DNA from: Actinostola sp. cb2023
Lineage: Eukaryota > Cnidaria > Anthozoa > Actiniaria > Actinostolidae
DNA: 64,000 nucleotides
NCBI GenBank assembly: GCA_033675265.1
Contig: JAUJYZ010000049.1
Coordinates: 187,001 to 251,000 of the forward strand
Direction of reading: 5' to 3'
Below the pieces are notes generated by a model. It ran no database searches, was not told the DNA's origin, and saw nothing but the letters and a program-made list of their open reading frames with translations. Positions 23,007 through 46,500 of the stretch are shown piece after piece (the stretch's first letter is position 1; every line of letters begins with the position of its first letter). The position numbers and the translations under genes were made by a program.

Positions 23007-23679
23007 TGATTTGGCCCAAAAATGGCGCGTGGATCGTGAAAAACCGACTTCATAAACAAAAGATAAAACCCTGATCCGTGAATTTGCATGAAAGACGTGC
23101 GTGAAATGGCTTAAATGATTATTTTAAGTCGTGAATTTACGAAAAATGGTACGGGACATGTAAGACTCACAATTCGTTAAACGATGGTGTCTATCATGGC
23201 TACTGTATTTGTATTGACTCTTAGTGAAGCACAATGTACTAAGATAATAGAAAAAGATGGCTAAATGATTGATGTAATAATGATAATATTTTCTTTTATA
23301 GCTAGTGGACTTTATTGATTTTGTATTAGCAAAGTATACTAAAACAATAAAACGATTAGTCCAGTCAACATGACGAAGTCTAGTCGGTCAGTCCCAAATA
23401 GATCATGCAGTGAGATGTTCACTGACTCCGGCCAGCAGGGGGCACCTAAAGAGCGCTCAAGTTCATCTAACTTGGACTTTGATTTCTCTGTAAGGAATTA
23501 AATTTACTATTGTTTTCCTTTGAGTGTTTACCATTGCATCATCGTGCCGTTGAGACCCTTGGACTGACTGGAAGTGGAATTTGACCCGTGCTTTTGGCAC
23601 GTGACTATAATTATCTCCATTGTTTGATTTTAAAACCTATATTGTGGTCATTCACGACAAGCTACGGCCGTGTACAGAG

Positions 23680-34515
<10,836 letters not shown>

Positions 34516-34596
34516 TTATGATAGGTCATCGGGTACAATTCAGTGTACGTCACTTCCGTTTTTTTGTGCTAATTTGCATATTATCGCGAGACGCCT

Positions 34597-34981
34597 CACA
34601 GGCAGCCCAACCAACTAATAATAAATAAAAATATATTTGTATGCGCGCGTCTTTTTTTGATGGGTTTCCTGTGGTAGAGCGCGCGTGCACAATACGTATT
34701 ATATTGGGCTTCCTGTGTTGAGTAAGGTATAATGTTGGGATCCCTGTGTACGTCCTGCGGGATGCGCCCGCAGCAATGTGTATATTTATATACACATGTA
34801 CTGCGGGATGCGCGGGATGCGCACAGGGAGCCCAACATTATACCTTATTCAACACAGGAAGCCCAATATAATACGTAATGCGCGCGCGCGCGCTCAACCA
34901 CAGGAAACCCATAAAAAAGTCGCAAATATCATTTTATTGAATTATTTAGTAGCCTCAAAAGCAATGGTTGGGTTGCCTATG
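34597..34981. mobile_element. Short palindromic relative of transposon A
   Basis: Ends CACAGGCAGCCCAACC / GGTTGGGTTGCCTATG, internal CACAGG(R)A(R)CCCAA motifs. Flanks GACGCCT (34590-34596) and GACGTCT (34982-34988) look like a 7-bp duplication with one change. No coding cargo. Confidence 0.8.
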
Positions 34982-35276
34982 GACGTCTGTCACATTTCAT
35001 GCTCATTATAAACACGAGGAATTGAATTACAGAGAAGAAGCCGTATAATTCATACTTTCAACTCTCGCCAACAATAAAACAGAAGTATCAAACTATACGA
35101 TTTTAACCCCTAAAACGACAACTCGTCTGCGTCACTTTATTTGGAGTGGAGGGAGGGAGGAAGAAAAAAAAGCGCCTTTGCGCCCTCCTTCCCATGCGCC
35201 TTTCCGTTGCGTGCGCGCTTTCCGGTTGGGTTACTTACCTTTCCACGGTAAGTAACGACTGAGTACGAGTCTGCGT

Positions 35277-35415
35277 AATAAGCCAGTTCGGAGTTCAGTT
35301 AAGAATAAGGTTCAGTGCGCATGCGATTTTATCCTGAATTTATCACCTTTTGTTATTTAAAAAATTGATGCATGCGCACTGAACCTTATTTTTAAACTGA
35401 TCCGAACTGGCCTAT
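35277..35415. repeat. Foldback element
   Basis: CCAGTTCGGA / TCCGAACTGG and AATAAGGTTCAGTGCGCATG / complement. Confidence 0.75.
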
Positions 35416-35639
35416 TACACAGCAATGGTATGGATTGAAACAAAAGGATAGGTATACAAAGGCTGTACAGCTAACCGTTGTACACTTGGTACGAATATAG
35501 CACATCCAGTTACACAAGAGTTCATACCAGCCTAGTTCCAGGCTTTCATCGAAGATTGAGGTTCTGATGACGTCACCTCAGTCTCGCGCTCGGTTAGGAG
35601 AGCCTGTGACTAGGCTGATGATGAGTTCATACTATACAG

Positions 35640-35775
35640 TATTCTCCTTTGCAGCCGACGGCCGCATTGCGTGACGAAATTCCCGACGGCTGCAAGAGAA
35701 ACCAACTATATAGTTCACTCCCTCGTAAGCGACCACCTCGGGATCTGGAGTTAGTGGTCGTCGCTTACGAGATAT
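35640..35775. repeat. Short foldback and AGCGACC fragment
   Basis: TTGCAGCCGACGG / CCGACGGCTGCAA around GCATTGCGTGACG, then ACTCCCTCGTAAGCGACCAC / GTGGTCGTCGCTTACGAG. Confidence 0.65.
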
Positions 35776-35943
35776 TTTAATTACAGTGATTATTAACTTC
35801 ATGACATGAATGTTTCACTTTTTACTCGACAAACTGGCCCCTGGGGGTACTGGATGGGTCGTTGACCGCACATTAAACTAATTGCCTTGATTACTAACTA
35901 TACATGTAGGAATATTCACCATAATCACTGATCCTGAGGTGAA

Positions 35944-36269
35944 TAATTGCCCTATACCACTATGACGTCAAATCAAAACAATCTATTGTTTAAACGCTAA
36001 GGATCATGGTCGCTAGAGGGGGACAGAACAGCAACAACACAAAGGATTTCCCAAATAAATGTATTTTACAGACGGTCTGAAAGCGATAAAAGTCACCAAA
36101 CACAGTAAATATTGTGGGAAAAGTATCGATGAACATAATATCTGGAAACTAGCCAATTTGAAATCAAGCGAACCTCAGCAGAGCAGATTTAGTTCAAATT
36201 TCTATTGTTCTTCACGATTCTGTCCCCCTCATAAATAAGCCGTTACGTCATAGTGGTATAGGGCAATTG
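35944..36269. mobile_element. Foldback MITE
   Basis: Ends AATTGCCCTATACCACTATG / complement, each followed by ACGT(C/T)A. Confidence 0.8.
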
Positions 36270-36589
36270 TTTTAGTATAATTTTAGACTTGAATATCAGA
36301 GAAAAGACGAAATTCAGGATTTAAAAAAACATGTTTTATTCGTACTTTTGCGTTGGTGATTTTACTTCCGCTCTCGACCAGTGATTATCGACTCATAATC
36401 ACTGGTCGCTCGACCAATCACAGCGCGAAAAACTCTAATTTTAAGTCTAAAATTATTGAGATACGTGGTCCAATGGTGAACTAGACGCTGTACTAGCGTG
36501 AATTCTAGACTGTGAACAGTCCCTCTTTTCCCTCCAGAGAGAAAAACATCCCGGACGCGCGAGGATTGGGGAGAGTTTAAAACGGGCTT

Positions 36590-37140
36590 CTTATTAGATG
36601 ATATTGAAGTTACACTCCAATTAGCCATTATCAAATCGAGCAGGGGACTGGGAACGAGTTTATTAGAATTAATATAATTATGAAATTAAGTTCATGACAT
36701 GAAAGAGCATGTTGAATTTAGCATCTGTGCAAAGTTTGATGTGATTTGAGTGAATTCTATCGGAATTATAAACTTTTGAAATTGTGTTGTCCAGCCAAAA
36801 TTTTACAGTGAATGTATGGTTTGGATGGACAACGTCAACAATTTACAGAGTTTGTATGTGAAAATAGACATCTTTGATGCCCTCTAGCATCGTCAATATT
36901 AAGCCGAAGTTCACCAAACTTTGCAGACAAGCTAAGTTTGGTCTGCTCTCTCAGAAAATGATGCCCATTTTTGCTAGTTTCTTATTGAATTAGTTTTACG
37001 GACTTGGTCCCTGTCCCTTGCTCGATTTGGTAATGGCTAATGACAACGGTTTCAAGTCGAGGCTATCGGGTCAGTACAAAAACTTGACTCGATAGCCTCG
37101 ACGCGAAACCTTTGTTCAGAGTCATTGGGGTGTAACTTCA
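36590..37140. mobile_element. Nested foldback upstream of WW/ZNF gene 1
   Basis: Outer TTGAAGTTACACTCC / complement near 37130; inner ACTGGGAACGAG-type arms; a hairpin at ~37050-37110 (GTCGAGGCTATCGGGTCA / complement). Confidence 0.65.
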
Positions 37141-37261
37141 ATATCAGCTATTAGATGAACCTTTTTCCTTATTTACTGTTACTTTTGATCACTTGCTATG
37201 TGTAAATACTTATATTAGCGGTACTGAATAAATATGTATTGTATTGTATTGTTTTGTAACA

Positions 37262-37408
37262 ATAATATTGTTGTTGGGTACCCTGTGTCAGCGCCCGCAA
37301 TTCCTTCCGCTGGCTATGGCGTCCTAAATGTATTTGATTCAAGAGATTCTGTAGAAATATTAGAGTTATCGCGTTAGAAACCCTACATATTGTAGCCTAA
37401 AACTACCG
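37262..37408 (+). promoter_or_regulatory. Promoter-proximal/5'UTR exon of WW/ZNF gene 1
   Basis: Near-identical to 57489-57627 upstream of the paralogue, and ending in the same donor (CTACCG/GTAAGT). It begins about TTGTTGGGTACCCTGTGTCA. An untranslated first exon is inferred from conservation and the donor. Confidence 0.5.
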
Positions 37409-37521
37409 GTAAGTTTAATAGATAATACGAACATCGTTGGATGTTGCCTTATTGTATTATTTATCAATGTAATTGATCGTAAACTATTTGTCACTCGTGT
37501 TTAGATCGAGTCAAGAAAACC

Positions 37522-40500
37522 ATGGAGTCATCAATACTGGGTACAGATTGGATGGAGTATTATTGTAAGTCAGGAGAGCTGCTGTTCTACTATAACAAGG
37601 TGACAGCAGAACACACATGGCCGAACATCTCAAATGTATGTACTGTATTTGTAGAGGTAATCATACGGTTTCGAGTTCAATTTGGAAATAATTTGCACGA
37701 GTGTGTTTTTCAAAGAGTATCAAAATTGCAGTGCAGTGCAGTGCAAATTACTTTTCAACTGCACTGCTCTAAGCCAATCAGAATCGAGTATTTTTTTCAT
37801 GTATATTATTAGAATTGTAAATGTACTTAAGCTTATCATGTAAGCTTATATTTAAAGTGCTACTTGGACGAACATCGATCGAAATTTAATTTAGCTGAAA
37901 CTTCATTGAATAATTCTTCAAGGGTCTAATAATAACTAGTTAAAATCTTTTTTCGATATTCCAGAGGGAAGTACTATATTTTTATGAATCTTTAGAGGTG
38001 TCAGTGACGTCATCTACTCAACCCAACATTCAGCTCCATACATTTCTTTGTATTTTGTGAGTCAAAATATCTCAATGTTTTGTTCAGATAACAGCTCTGC
38101 ATTGAAGACAACTGGTCAGACAATCAATCCTATAAATTAAGCACAATAATGTAAGAAAACTCCTTCACCCAAACTTTTAGCTTCATAGAAATAAAATAAT
38201 TCAAGAAACTAGTAGTAGGGAATGGCCGATTGAAGCGCACTTTTTTGGCGCTAGAAACATGAAATTCCAGAATACTACATAAATGATAATCGAAGCTTTA
38301 TTTTAAAGATTGATCTTCCATATCTCATCAATAGTGGGATACAAAACTTGGGGCAGACAGACCAAGGAAATAAGTTGGGGCAGACTAAGGAAATAAGTTG
38401 GGACAGACAGACCAAGGAAATAAGTTGGGGCAGACTAAGGAAATAAGTTGGGACAGACAGACCAAGGAAATAAGTTGGGACAGACAGACCAAGGAAATAA
38501 GTTGGGACAGACCAAGGAAATAAGTTGGGGCAGACTAAGGAAATAAGTTGGGACAGACAGACCAAGGAAATAAGTTGGGGCAGACTAAGGAAATAAGTTG
38601 GGGCAGACAGACCAAGGAAATAAGTTGGGGAAGACTAAGGAAATAAGTTGGGGCAGACAGACCAAGGAAATAAGTTTGGGACAGACTAAGGAAATAAGTT
38701 GGGACAGACAGACCAAGGAAATAAGTTGGGGCAGACTAAGGAAATAAGTTGGGACAGACAGACCAAGGAAATAAGTTGGGACAGTTGGGACAGGCAGACC
38801 AAGGAAATAAGTTGGGGCAGACTAAGGAAATAAGTTGGGACAGACAGACCAAGGAAATAAGTTGGGACAGACAGACCAAGGAAATAAGTTGGGGACAGAC
38901 AGACAGACCAAGACCAAGGAAATAAGTTGGGACAGACAGACCAAGGAAATAAGTTGGGGCAGACTAAGGAAATAAGTTGGGACAGACAGACCAAGGAAAT
39001 AAGTTGGGGGACAGACTAAGGAAATAAGTTGGGACAGACAGAGGAAATAAGGAAATAAGTTGGGACAGACTAAGGAAATAAGTTGGGGCAGACTAAGGAA
39101 ATAAGTTGGGACAGACAGACCAAGGAAATAAGTTGGGACAGACTAATAAAATTAATTGGGGGTGAAACCTACGGAAATAACTATGGGAATCATACATTGG
39201 CGAGGAACATATATAGAGATTATTTTGTAAGATTCAACACTATAGGAGGGTGATTAAAAAAGCTAGGTACCCCCATACTAGATATCCTATGCTGAACACC
39301 CTATACATGTAATCCTATACGTGCTATCCTATGCTTGACAGCCTATACTAGGAAGGGTCTATACTTGAGATTCGGTGGGGAACTAAAAATAATATATTAT
39401 TGGCCAGCGTATGAATCGGTATAAAGAGAACACGCGTTAATATAATATTGAAATGACGGATAATATCATGGATCAGCCAGTACCTGAAATTGCAGGAATA
39501 ATTCTAAAACCAACTAAATCACAGCCACGATCATTGAAACAGATTGCCGAGGCGGTGACTAGCATAACACAAAAACAGATAAATGATTTCGCTGATTGGA
39601 TTATATCATATGTTCCAATAGTAATAAAACGAATTATAAATCCCAAACTTGAGGCGTTGAAGAAGGAGATAAATTATATCTATAGCACTCTCAAGAGGCC
39701 AACAGCTGACGAACAAAATAACAATCTCAAGAGGCCAACAGCTGACGAACAAAATAAAAATTCAATAAAAATCAAAAATAAAGAGGCAACACAAATATAC
39801 AAAAAAGCCTCGGCATTGAAAGGTTATCTGTCTTCTTACAGAATTAAAAATACTGAAAATTATGATTATTGGTCGTTTTTACTGAATAAAAAAGAAGCTA
39901 TCATAGGATTAATCAACAAGCAGAAGAAACCAATCAAGACGAAGATGGTTGTAGATGTATCATTTACCAAGGAGATTGATGGTCAACTAATAACAACATT
40001 TGCATTCTTCCATACTAAGATGGCGATAATAACAGAGACAACAAAAATGACTGTTGTTTATGAGGAATGGATGGGAAATCTAATAGAAAAGATTGATAAT
40101 TTTCAAAACCAGGGATCGGGGTGGGTATTCAGCATGATACATACCATAGATAGATATATTGATAAATACAAGCCTCTATCCGGCAAATCTTATTTACCAT
40201 TACCAGGAAAACTTAGGTCGAAGAGAGCAATTATTAATGTTGAAAATACTGACAATCAATGTTTCAAGTGGTCTGTGACGAGAGCCATATTCCCAGAGAA
40301 AAAAGATAACGAACGGATTAGCAGAAATCTCAAGGCAAACAGTGAAAAACTATGTTGGGATGGGCTTTGAGTTTCCAGTAGAAGTTGATAAAATTGAAGT
40401 ATTTGAGAAGAATAATCCTCGATATGCAATAAATGTGAATTGTTATGATGATGAGAAGGAGGTGGTGTTTCCATTTAGGATTAGTGATAATGAAGGACGA

Positions 40501-43500
40501 GAACAAACAATAGACCTCCTTTTAATTTCAAATGAGAAGACGAATCATTATTGTTGGATCAGAAATATGTCCCGTCTAATAAATTCTCAGATAAATCAAA
40601 ATGGTCATTCCCGATATTTTTGTGAACGGTGTATGCTATCTTACAAATCACAAACAGCCCTAGATAACCACATGGAGTATTGTAAGACTCATGATGCTGT
40701 GAAAATAACACTCCCAAAGAAAGGAACCAAAATATCATTCAAAAATTGGAATCATTCTATGAGAGTCCCATTTGTAATATATGCAGATTTCGAATGTTTT
40801 ACAGAACCAATATCTTCTTGCCATCCAGACCCTAGTTGTTCATACACTGAGAAATACCAAAAGCACACACCATCAGGGTACTGTTACATGATAAAATGTT
40901 ATGATGATAGCCTATATAAACCAAAAATAGTGAGATATACGTTGAAGAGTGAGGATGAAAATATTGGCCAGATATTTGTAGACTCGATAGAAAAGTCAGT
41001 GGGTGAAATATATTCGAAATTCAAATACGGCAAGAATGTTAAAATGTCAATAGTTGATAGGGACAACTACACGAAGGAAACTCAGTGTCACATCTGTGAG
41101 GGAGAGTTAGAAGATGATAGAACGGTTGATCATGACCAGCTTACAGGTAAATATCGTGGGGCAGCACACACTGAATGTGCTTTGAAATATAGGATCCCGA
41201 AGCATATCCCGGTTGTATTTCATAATTTATCAGGGTATGATGCTCATTTGTTCATCAAGAATCTAGGGGTATCAGAAGGAAAAATTAATGTGATTCCTAA
41301 TAACGAAGAAAAATATATCTCATTCACCAAAGAGATTGTTGTCGATACTTTTACAGATAAAAAGGAGAAATTCCACGAGGTTAAACGACAGATCAGATTT
41401 ATTGATAGTTTCAAATTTATGGCATCTAGTCTAGATTCCCTTGTTGGTAACCTCGAAAAGGCCCAATTCAGAAATATGAGCAAGTTCTATGATGGAGAGA
41501 GGCTTGACCTACTACTACGGAAAGGAGTGTATACCCATACGATTATGTTAACTCAATGGACAAATTAAATGAAACATCACTACCCTCCAAAAGCGAGTTT
41601 TATAACAAGTTGAATAATTGTGATATCTCTGATGATGATTACAACCATGCACAGAAAGTATGGACGGTCTTCAATATAAAATCAATGCGAGAATATCATA
41701 ATCTATATCTAACATCAGATGTTATCCTACTAGCTGACGTTTTCGAGGGTTTCCGAGATGTATGCATGAAGAATTATAAGCTCGACCCCTGTTGGTATTA
41801 TACAGCTCCAGGACTATCATGGGATGCTATGTTGAAGAAGACTAAGATTGAGCTTGAATTGCTGAGTGATCCGGAGATGCTTCTGATGGTTGAAGCTGGG
41901 ATCCGTGGGGGTGTTAGTATGATATCTCATCGTTATGCAAAAGCTAATAACAAATATATGAAAACATTCGATAAAAAGCAAAAAACAATATATCTCAAGT
42001 ACTTAGACGCTAATAATTTATATGGGTGGGCGATGTCTCAAAAGTTACCTACAGGCGGCTTCAAATGGATGAATGATAAGGAGATAAATGGTTGGGAGAA
42101 ACATCCATGCATTCTAGAGGTTGATCTTGATTATCCGGTTGAACTCCACGATCTTCATAATGAGTATCCTCTAGCCCCAGAACGGTTGCTGATTCACAAA
42201 GTTGAAAAACTAACCCCTAATCTCACTAATAAAAGTAAATATATAATTCATTACGAGGCTCTAAAGCTATATATAAGTCTGGGTCTTGTAATAACAAAAA
42301 TTCATCGAGGGATCAGATTTCAAGAGTCAAACTGGTTGGGGCCATATATCACCCTGAACACTAACCTACGAACAAAGGCAACAAATAATTTTGAAAAGGA
42401 TTTCTTCAAACTGATGAATAATAGCGTATTCGGGAAGACAATGGAGAACATTAGAAATCGACAAGATATCCAACTTGTAACAAATGAAAACCAAGCAGCG
42501 AAATTAATTAATCGACCCAATTATAAAAAACGGACGATATTTAGTGAAGATCTTGTCGCTATTCATATGGGTAAGACAGAGCTGGTATTCAACAAGCCGA
42601 TCTATGTTGGGATGAGCATTCTAGATCTCTCGAAGAATCTTATGTATGATTTCCACTATAATTATATCAAAAAGAAGTATGGAAATAAATCAAAATTATT
42701 ATTCACAGATACCGATTCGCTACTGTACGAGATTGAAACCGAGGATTTCTATACGGATATCAGCAAAGACATAGAAGCAAAATTTGATACAAGCAGCTAT
42801 CCAGAGGGTCATGGAGGTATTAAACTTCGGTGTAACAAGAAGGTTATTGGTATGATGAAGGATGAAACTGCCGGGGAAGAGATTACTGAATTCGTGGGCC
42901 TCCGAGCTAAGTTATATGCATACAAGATTGATAAAAAAGAAGAGAAACGTTGCAAGGGTGTGAAACGATCTGTGGTTAGAAAGGAGATATCATTCGATGA
43001 TTATAAAAAATGTTTATTTGATGGTCAAAAAGCTTTGCGGAAAATGAATGTTATAAGATCTCATAGACATCAAATATATACAGAAACGGTGAACAAAGTG
43101 GCCCTATCACGAGAGGATGATAAACGTCAAATACAAGAAGATGGGATCCACACCCTAGCTCACGGCTATAAAAAATACACAACACCTATATAGGGCAAGC
43201 GGGTTATCTTTCATTATTTTCCTATTTTCATTTTCAATTATCATTTCCCATTTTCATTTTTCAATTATCATTTCCCATTTTTCATTTTCAATTATCATTT
43301 CCTATTTTTCATTTTTCAATTATCATTTTTCATTTTTCAATTATCATTTTCATTTTTCAATTATCATTTCCCATTTTCATTTCTTTAGTAGTAGTTGGAA
43401 CTCTCTTGTATATCTGTTGGAACTATTGGAACTCTCTTGGGGCTTGTTGAGAATCTGTTGAGACTCTCTTGGGACTTGTTGAGAATCTATTGGAACTCTC

Positions 43501-46500
43501 TTGAGAATCTGTTGAGCATGTGTTGAGCATATGTTGAGCATAATTAGGAATCTGTTGAGCATGTGTTGAGCATGTGTTGAGCATGTGTTGAGCATAATTA
43601 GGAATCTGTTGAGCATGTGTTGAGCATAATTAGGAATCTGTTGAGCATGTGTTGAGCATGTGTTGAGCATAATTAGGAATCTGTTGAGCATGTGTTGAGC
43701 ATAATTAGGAATCTGTTGAGCATGTGTTGAGCATAATTAGGAATCTGTTGAGCATGTGTTGAGCATGTGTTGAGCATAATTAGGAATCTGTTGAGTATGT
43801 GTTGAGCAGGATTAGGAATCTGTTGAGCATGTGTTGAGCATGTGTTGAGCATAATTAGGAATCTGTTGAGCATGTGTTGAGCAGGATTAGGAATCTGTTG
43901 AGCTGGTGTTGAGCAGGTGTTGAGGAGGTGTTGAGCACAATTAGGAATCTGTTGAGCAGGTGTTGAGCACAATTAGGAATCTGTTGAGAAGCTGTTGAGC
44001 AGGTGTTGAGCACAATTAGGAGTCTGTTGAGAAGCTGTTACATAGATAAATTCATATGTATAGCCTCTATATTAATAGGATATTTGCATCAACTGATTAG
44101 TTTTTCGATCATGATTTTTTATTCGTGAGATAAATAATATATATTGTGATATTTTACAATAAATATTCCTATCAATTAAAATAAAATAATTTGTTCATCC
44201 AAGAATAAAATTATTTGTGCATTCAAGAATAAAATTATTTGAACAGAAAATTATTGCCATATTCAAGAATAAAATTATTTGAACAGAAAATTATTGGTAC
44301 ATTCAAGAATAAAATTATTTGAACAGAAAAATTATTGGTTCATTCAAGAATAAAATTATTTGTGGATTCAAGAATAAAATTATTTTCACAGGAAATGATG
44401 GCCATCATTTCCTGTGAAAATAATTTTATTCTTGAATCCACAAATAATTTTATTCTTGAATATACCGATAATTTTATTCTTGAATGCACTAATAATTTTA
44501 TTCTTGGATGAACAAATAATTTTATTTTAATTGATAGGAATATTTATTGTAAAATATCACAATATATATTATTTATCTCACGAATAAAAAATCATGATCG
44601 GAAAACTAATCAGTTGATGCAAATATCCTATTAATATAGCGGTTATACATATGAATTTATCTATGTAACAGCTTCTCAACAGACTCCTAATTGTGCTCAA
44701 CAGCTTCTCAACACCTGCTCAACAGATTCCTAATTGTGCTCAACAGCTTCTCAACAGATTCCTAATTGTGCTCAACAGCTTCTCAACAGCTTCCTAATTG
44801 TGCTCAACACCTGCTCAACAGACTCCTAATTGTGCTCAACAGCTTCTCAACAGCTTCTCAACAGATTCCTAATTGTGCTCAACACCTGCTCAACAGATTC
44901 TCAACAAGTTCCAAGAGAGTTCCAAGAGAGTCCCAACAGATTCTCAACAAGTCCCAAGAGAGTCTCAACAGATTCTCAACAAGTTCCAAGAGAGTTCCAA
45001 GAGAGTCCCAACAGATTCTCAACAAGTCCCAAGAGAGTCTCAACAGATTCTCAACAAGTCCCAAGAGAGTTCCAAGAGAGTCCCAACAGATTCTCAACAA
45101 GTCCTAAGAGAGTTCCAATAGTTCCAACAGATATACAAGAGAGTTCCAACCACTAATAAAGAAATGAAAATGGAAAATGATAATTGAAAAATGAAAAATA
45201 GGAAATGATAATTGAAAATGAAAAATGGGAAATGATAATTGAAAAATGAAAATGGGAAATGATAATTGAAAATGAAAATAGGAAAATAATGAAAGATAAC
45301 CCGCTTGCCCTATATAGGTGTTGTGTATTTTTTATAGCCGTGAGCTAGGGTGTGGATCCCATCTTCTTGTATTTGACGTTTATCATCCTCTCGTGATAGG
45401 GCCACTTTGTTCACCGTTTCTGTATATATTTGATGTCTATGAGATCTTATAACATTCATTTTCCGCAAAGCTTTTTGACCATCAAATAAACATTTTTTAT
45501 AATCATCGAATGATATCTCCTTTCTAACCACAGATCGTTTCACACCCTTGCAACGTTTCTCTTCTTTTTTATCAATCTTGTATGCATATAACTTAGCTCG
45601 GAGGCCCACGAATTCAGTAATCTCTTCCCCGGCAGTTTCATCCTTCATCATACCAATAACCTTCTTGTTACACCGAAGTTTAATACCTCCATGACCCTCT
45701 GGATAGCTGCTTGTATCAAATTTTGCTTCTATGTCTTTGCTGATATCCGTATAGAAATCCTCGGTTTCAATCTCGTACAGTAGCGAATCGGTATCTGTGA
45801 ATAATAATTTTGATTTATTTCCATACTTCTTTTTGATATAATTATAGTGGAAATCATACATAAGATTCTTCGAGAGATCTAGAATGCTCATCCCAACATA
45901 GATCGGCTTGTTGAATACCAGCTCTGTCTTACCCATATGAATAGCGACAAGATCTTCACTAAATATCGTCCGTTTTTTATAATTGGGTCGATTAATTAAT
46001 TTCGCTGCTTGGTTTTCATTTGTTACAAGTTGGATATCTTGTCGATTTCTAATGTTCTCCATTGTCTTCCCGAATACGCTATTATTCATCAGTTTGAAGA
46101 AATCCTTTTCAAAATTATTTGTTGCCTTTGTTCGTAGGTTAGTGTTCAGGGTGATATATGGCCCCAACCAGTTTGACTCTTGAAATCTGATCCCTCGATG
46201 AATTTTTTGTTATTACAAGACCCAGACTTATATATAGCTTTAGAGCCTCGTAATGAATTATATATTTACTTTTATTAGTGAGATTAGGGGTTAGTTTTTC
46301 AACTTTGTGAATCAGCAACCGTTCTGGGGCTAGAGGATACTCATTATGAAGATCGTGGAGTTCAACCGGATAATCAAGATCAACCTCTAGAATGCATGGA
46401 TGTTTCTCCCAACCATTTATCTCCTTATCATTCATCCATTTGAAGCCGCCTGTAGGTAACTTTTGAGACATCGCCCACCCATATAAATTATTAGCGTCTA

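Noticed and set aside
43377..43972. MLNTCSTHAQQIP-type ORFs between the polymerase genes
   Set aside because: Inner minisatellite; present mirrored and in several frames.
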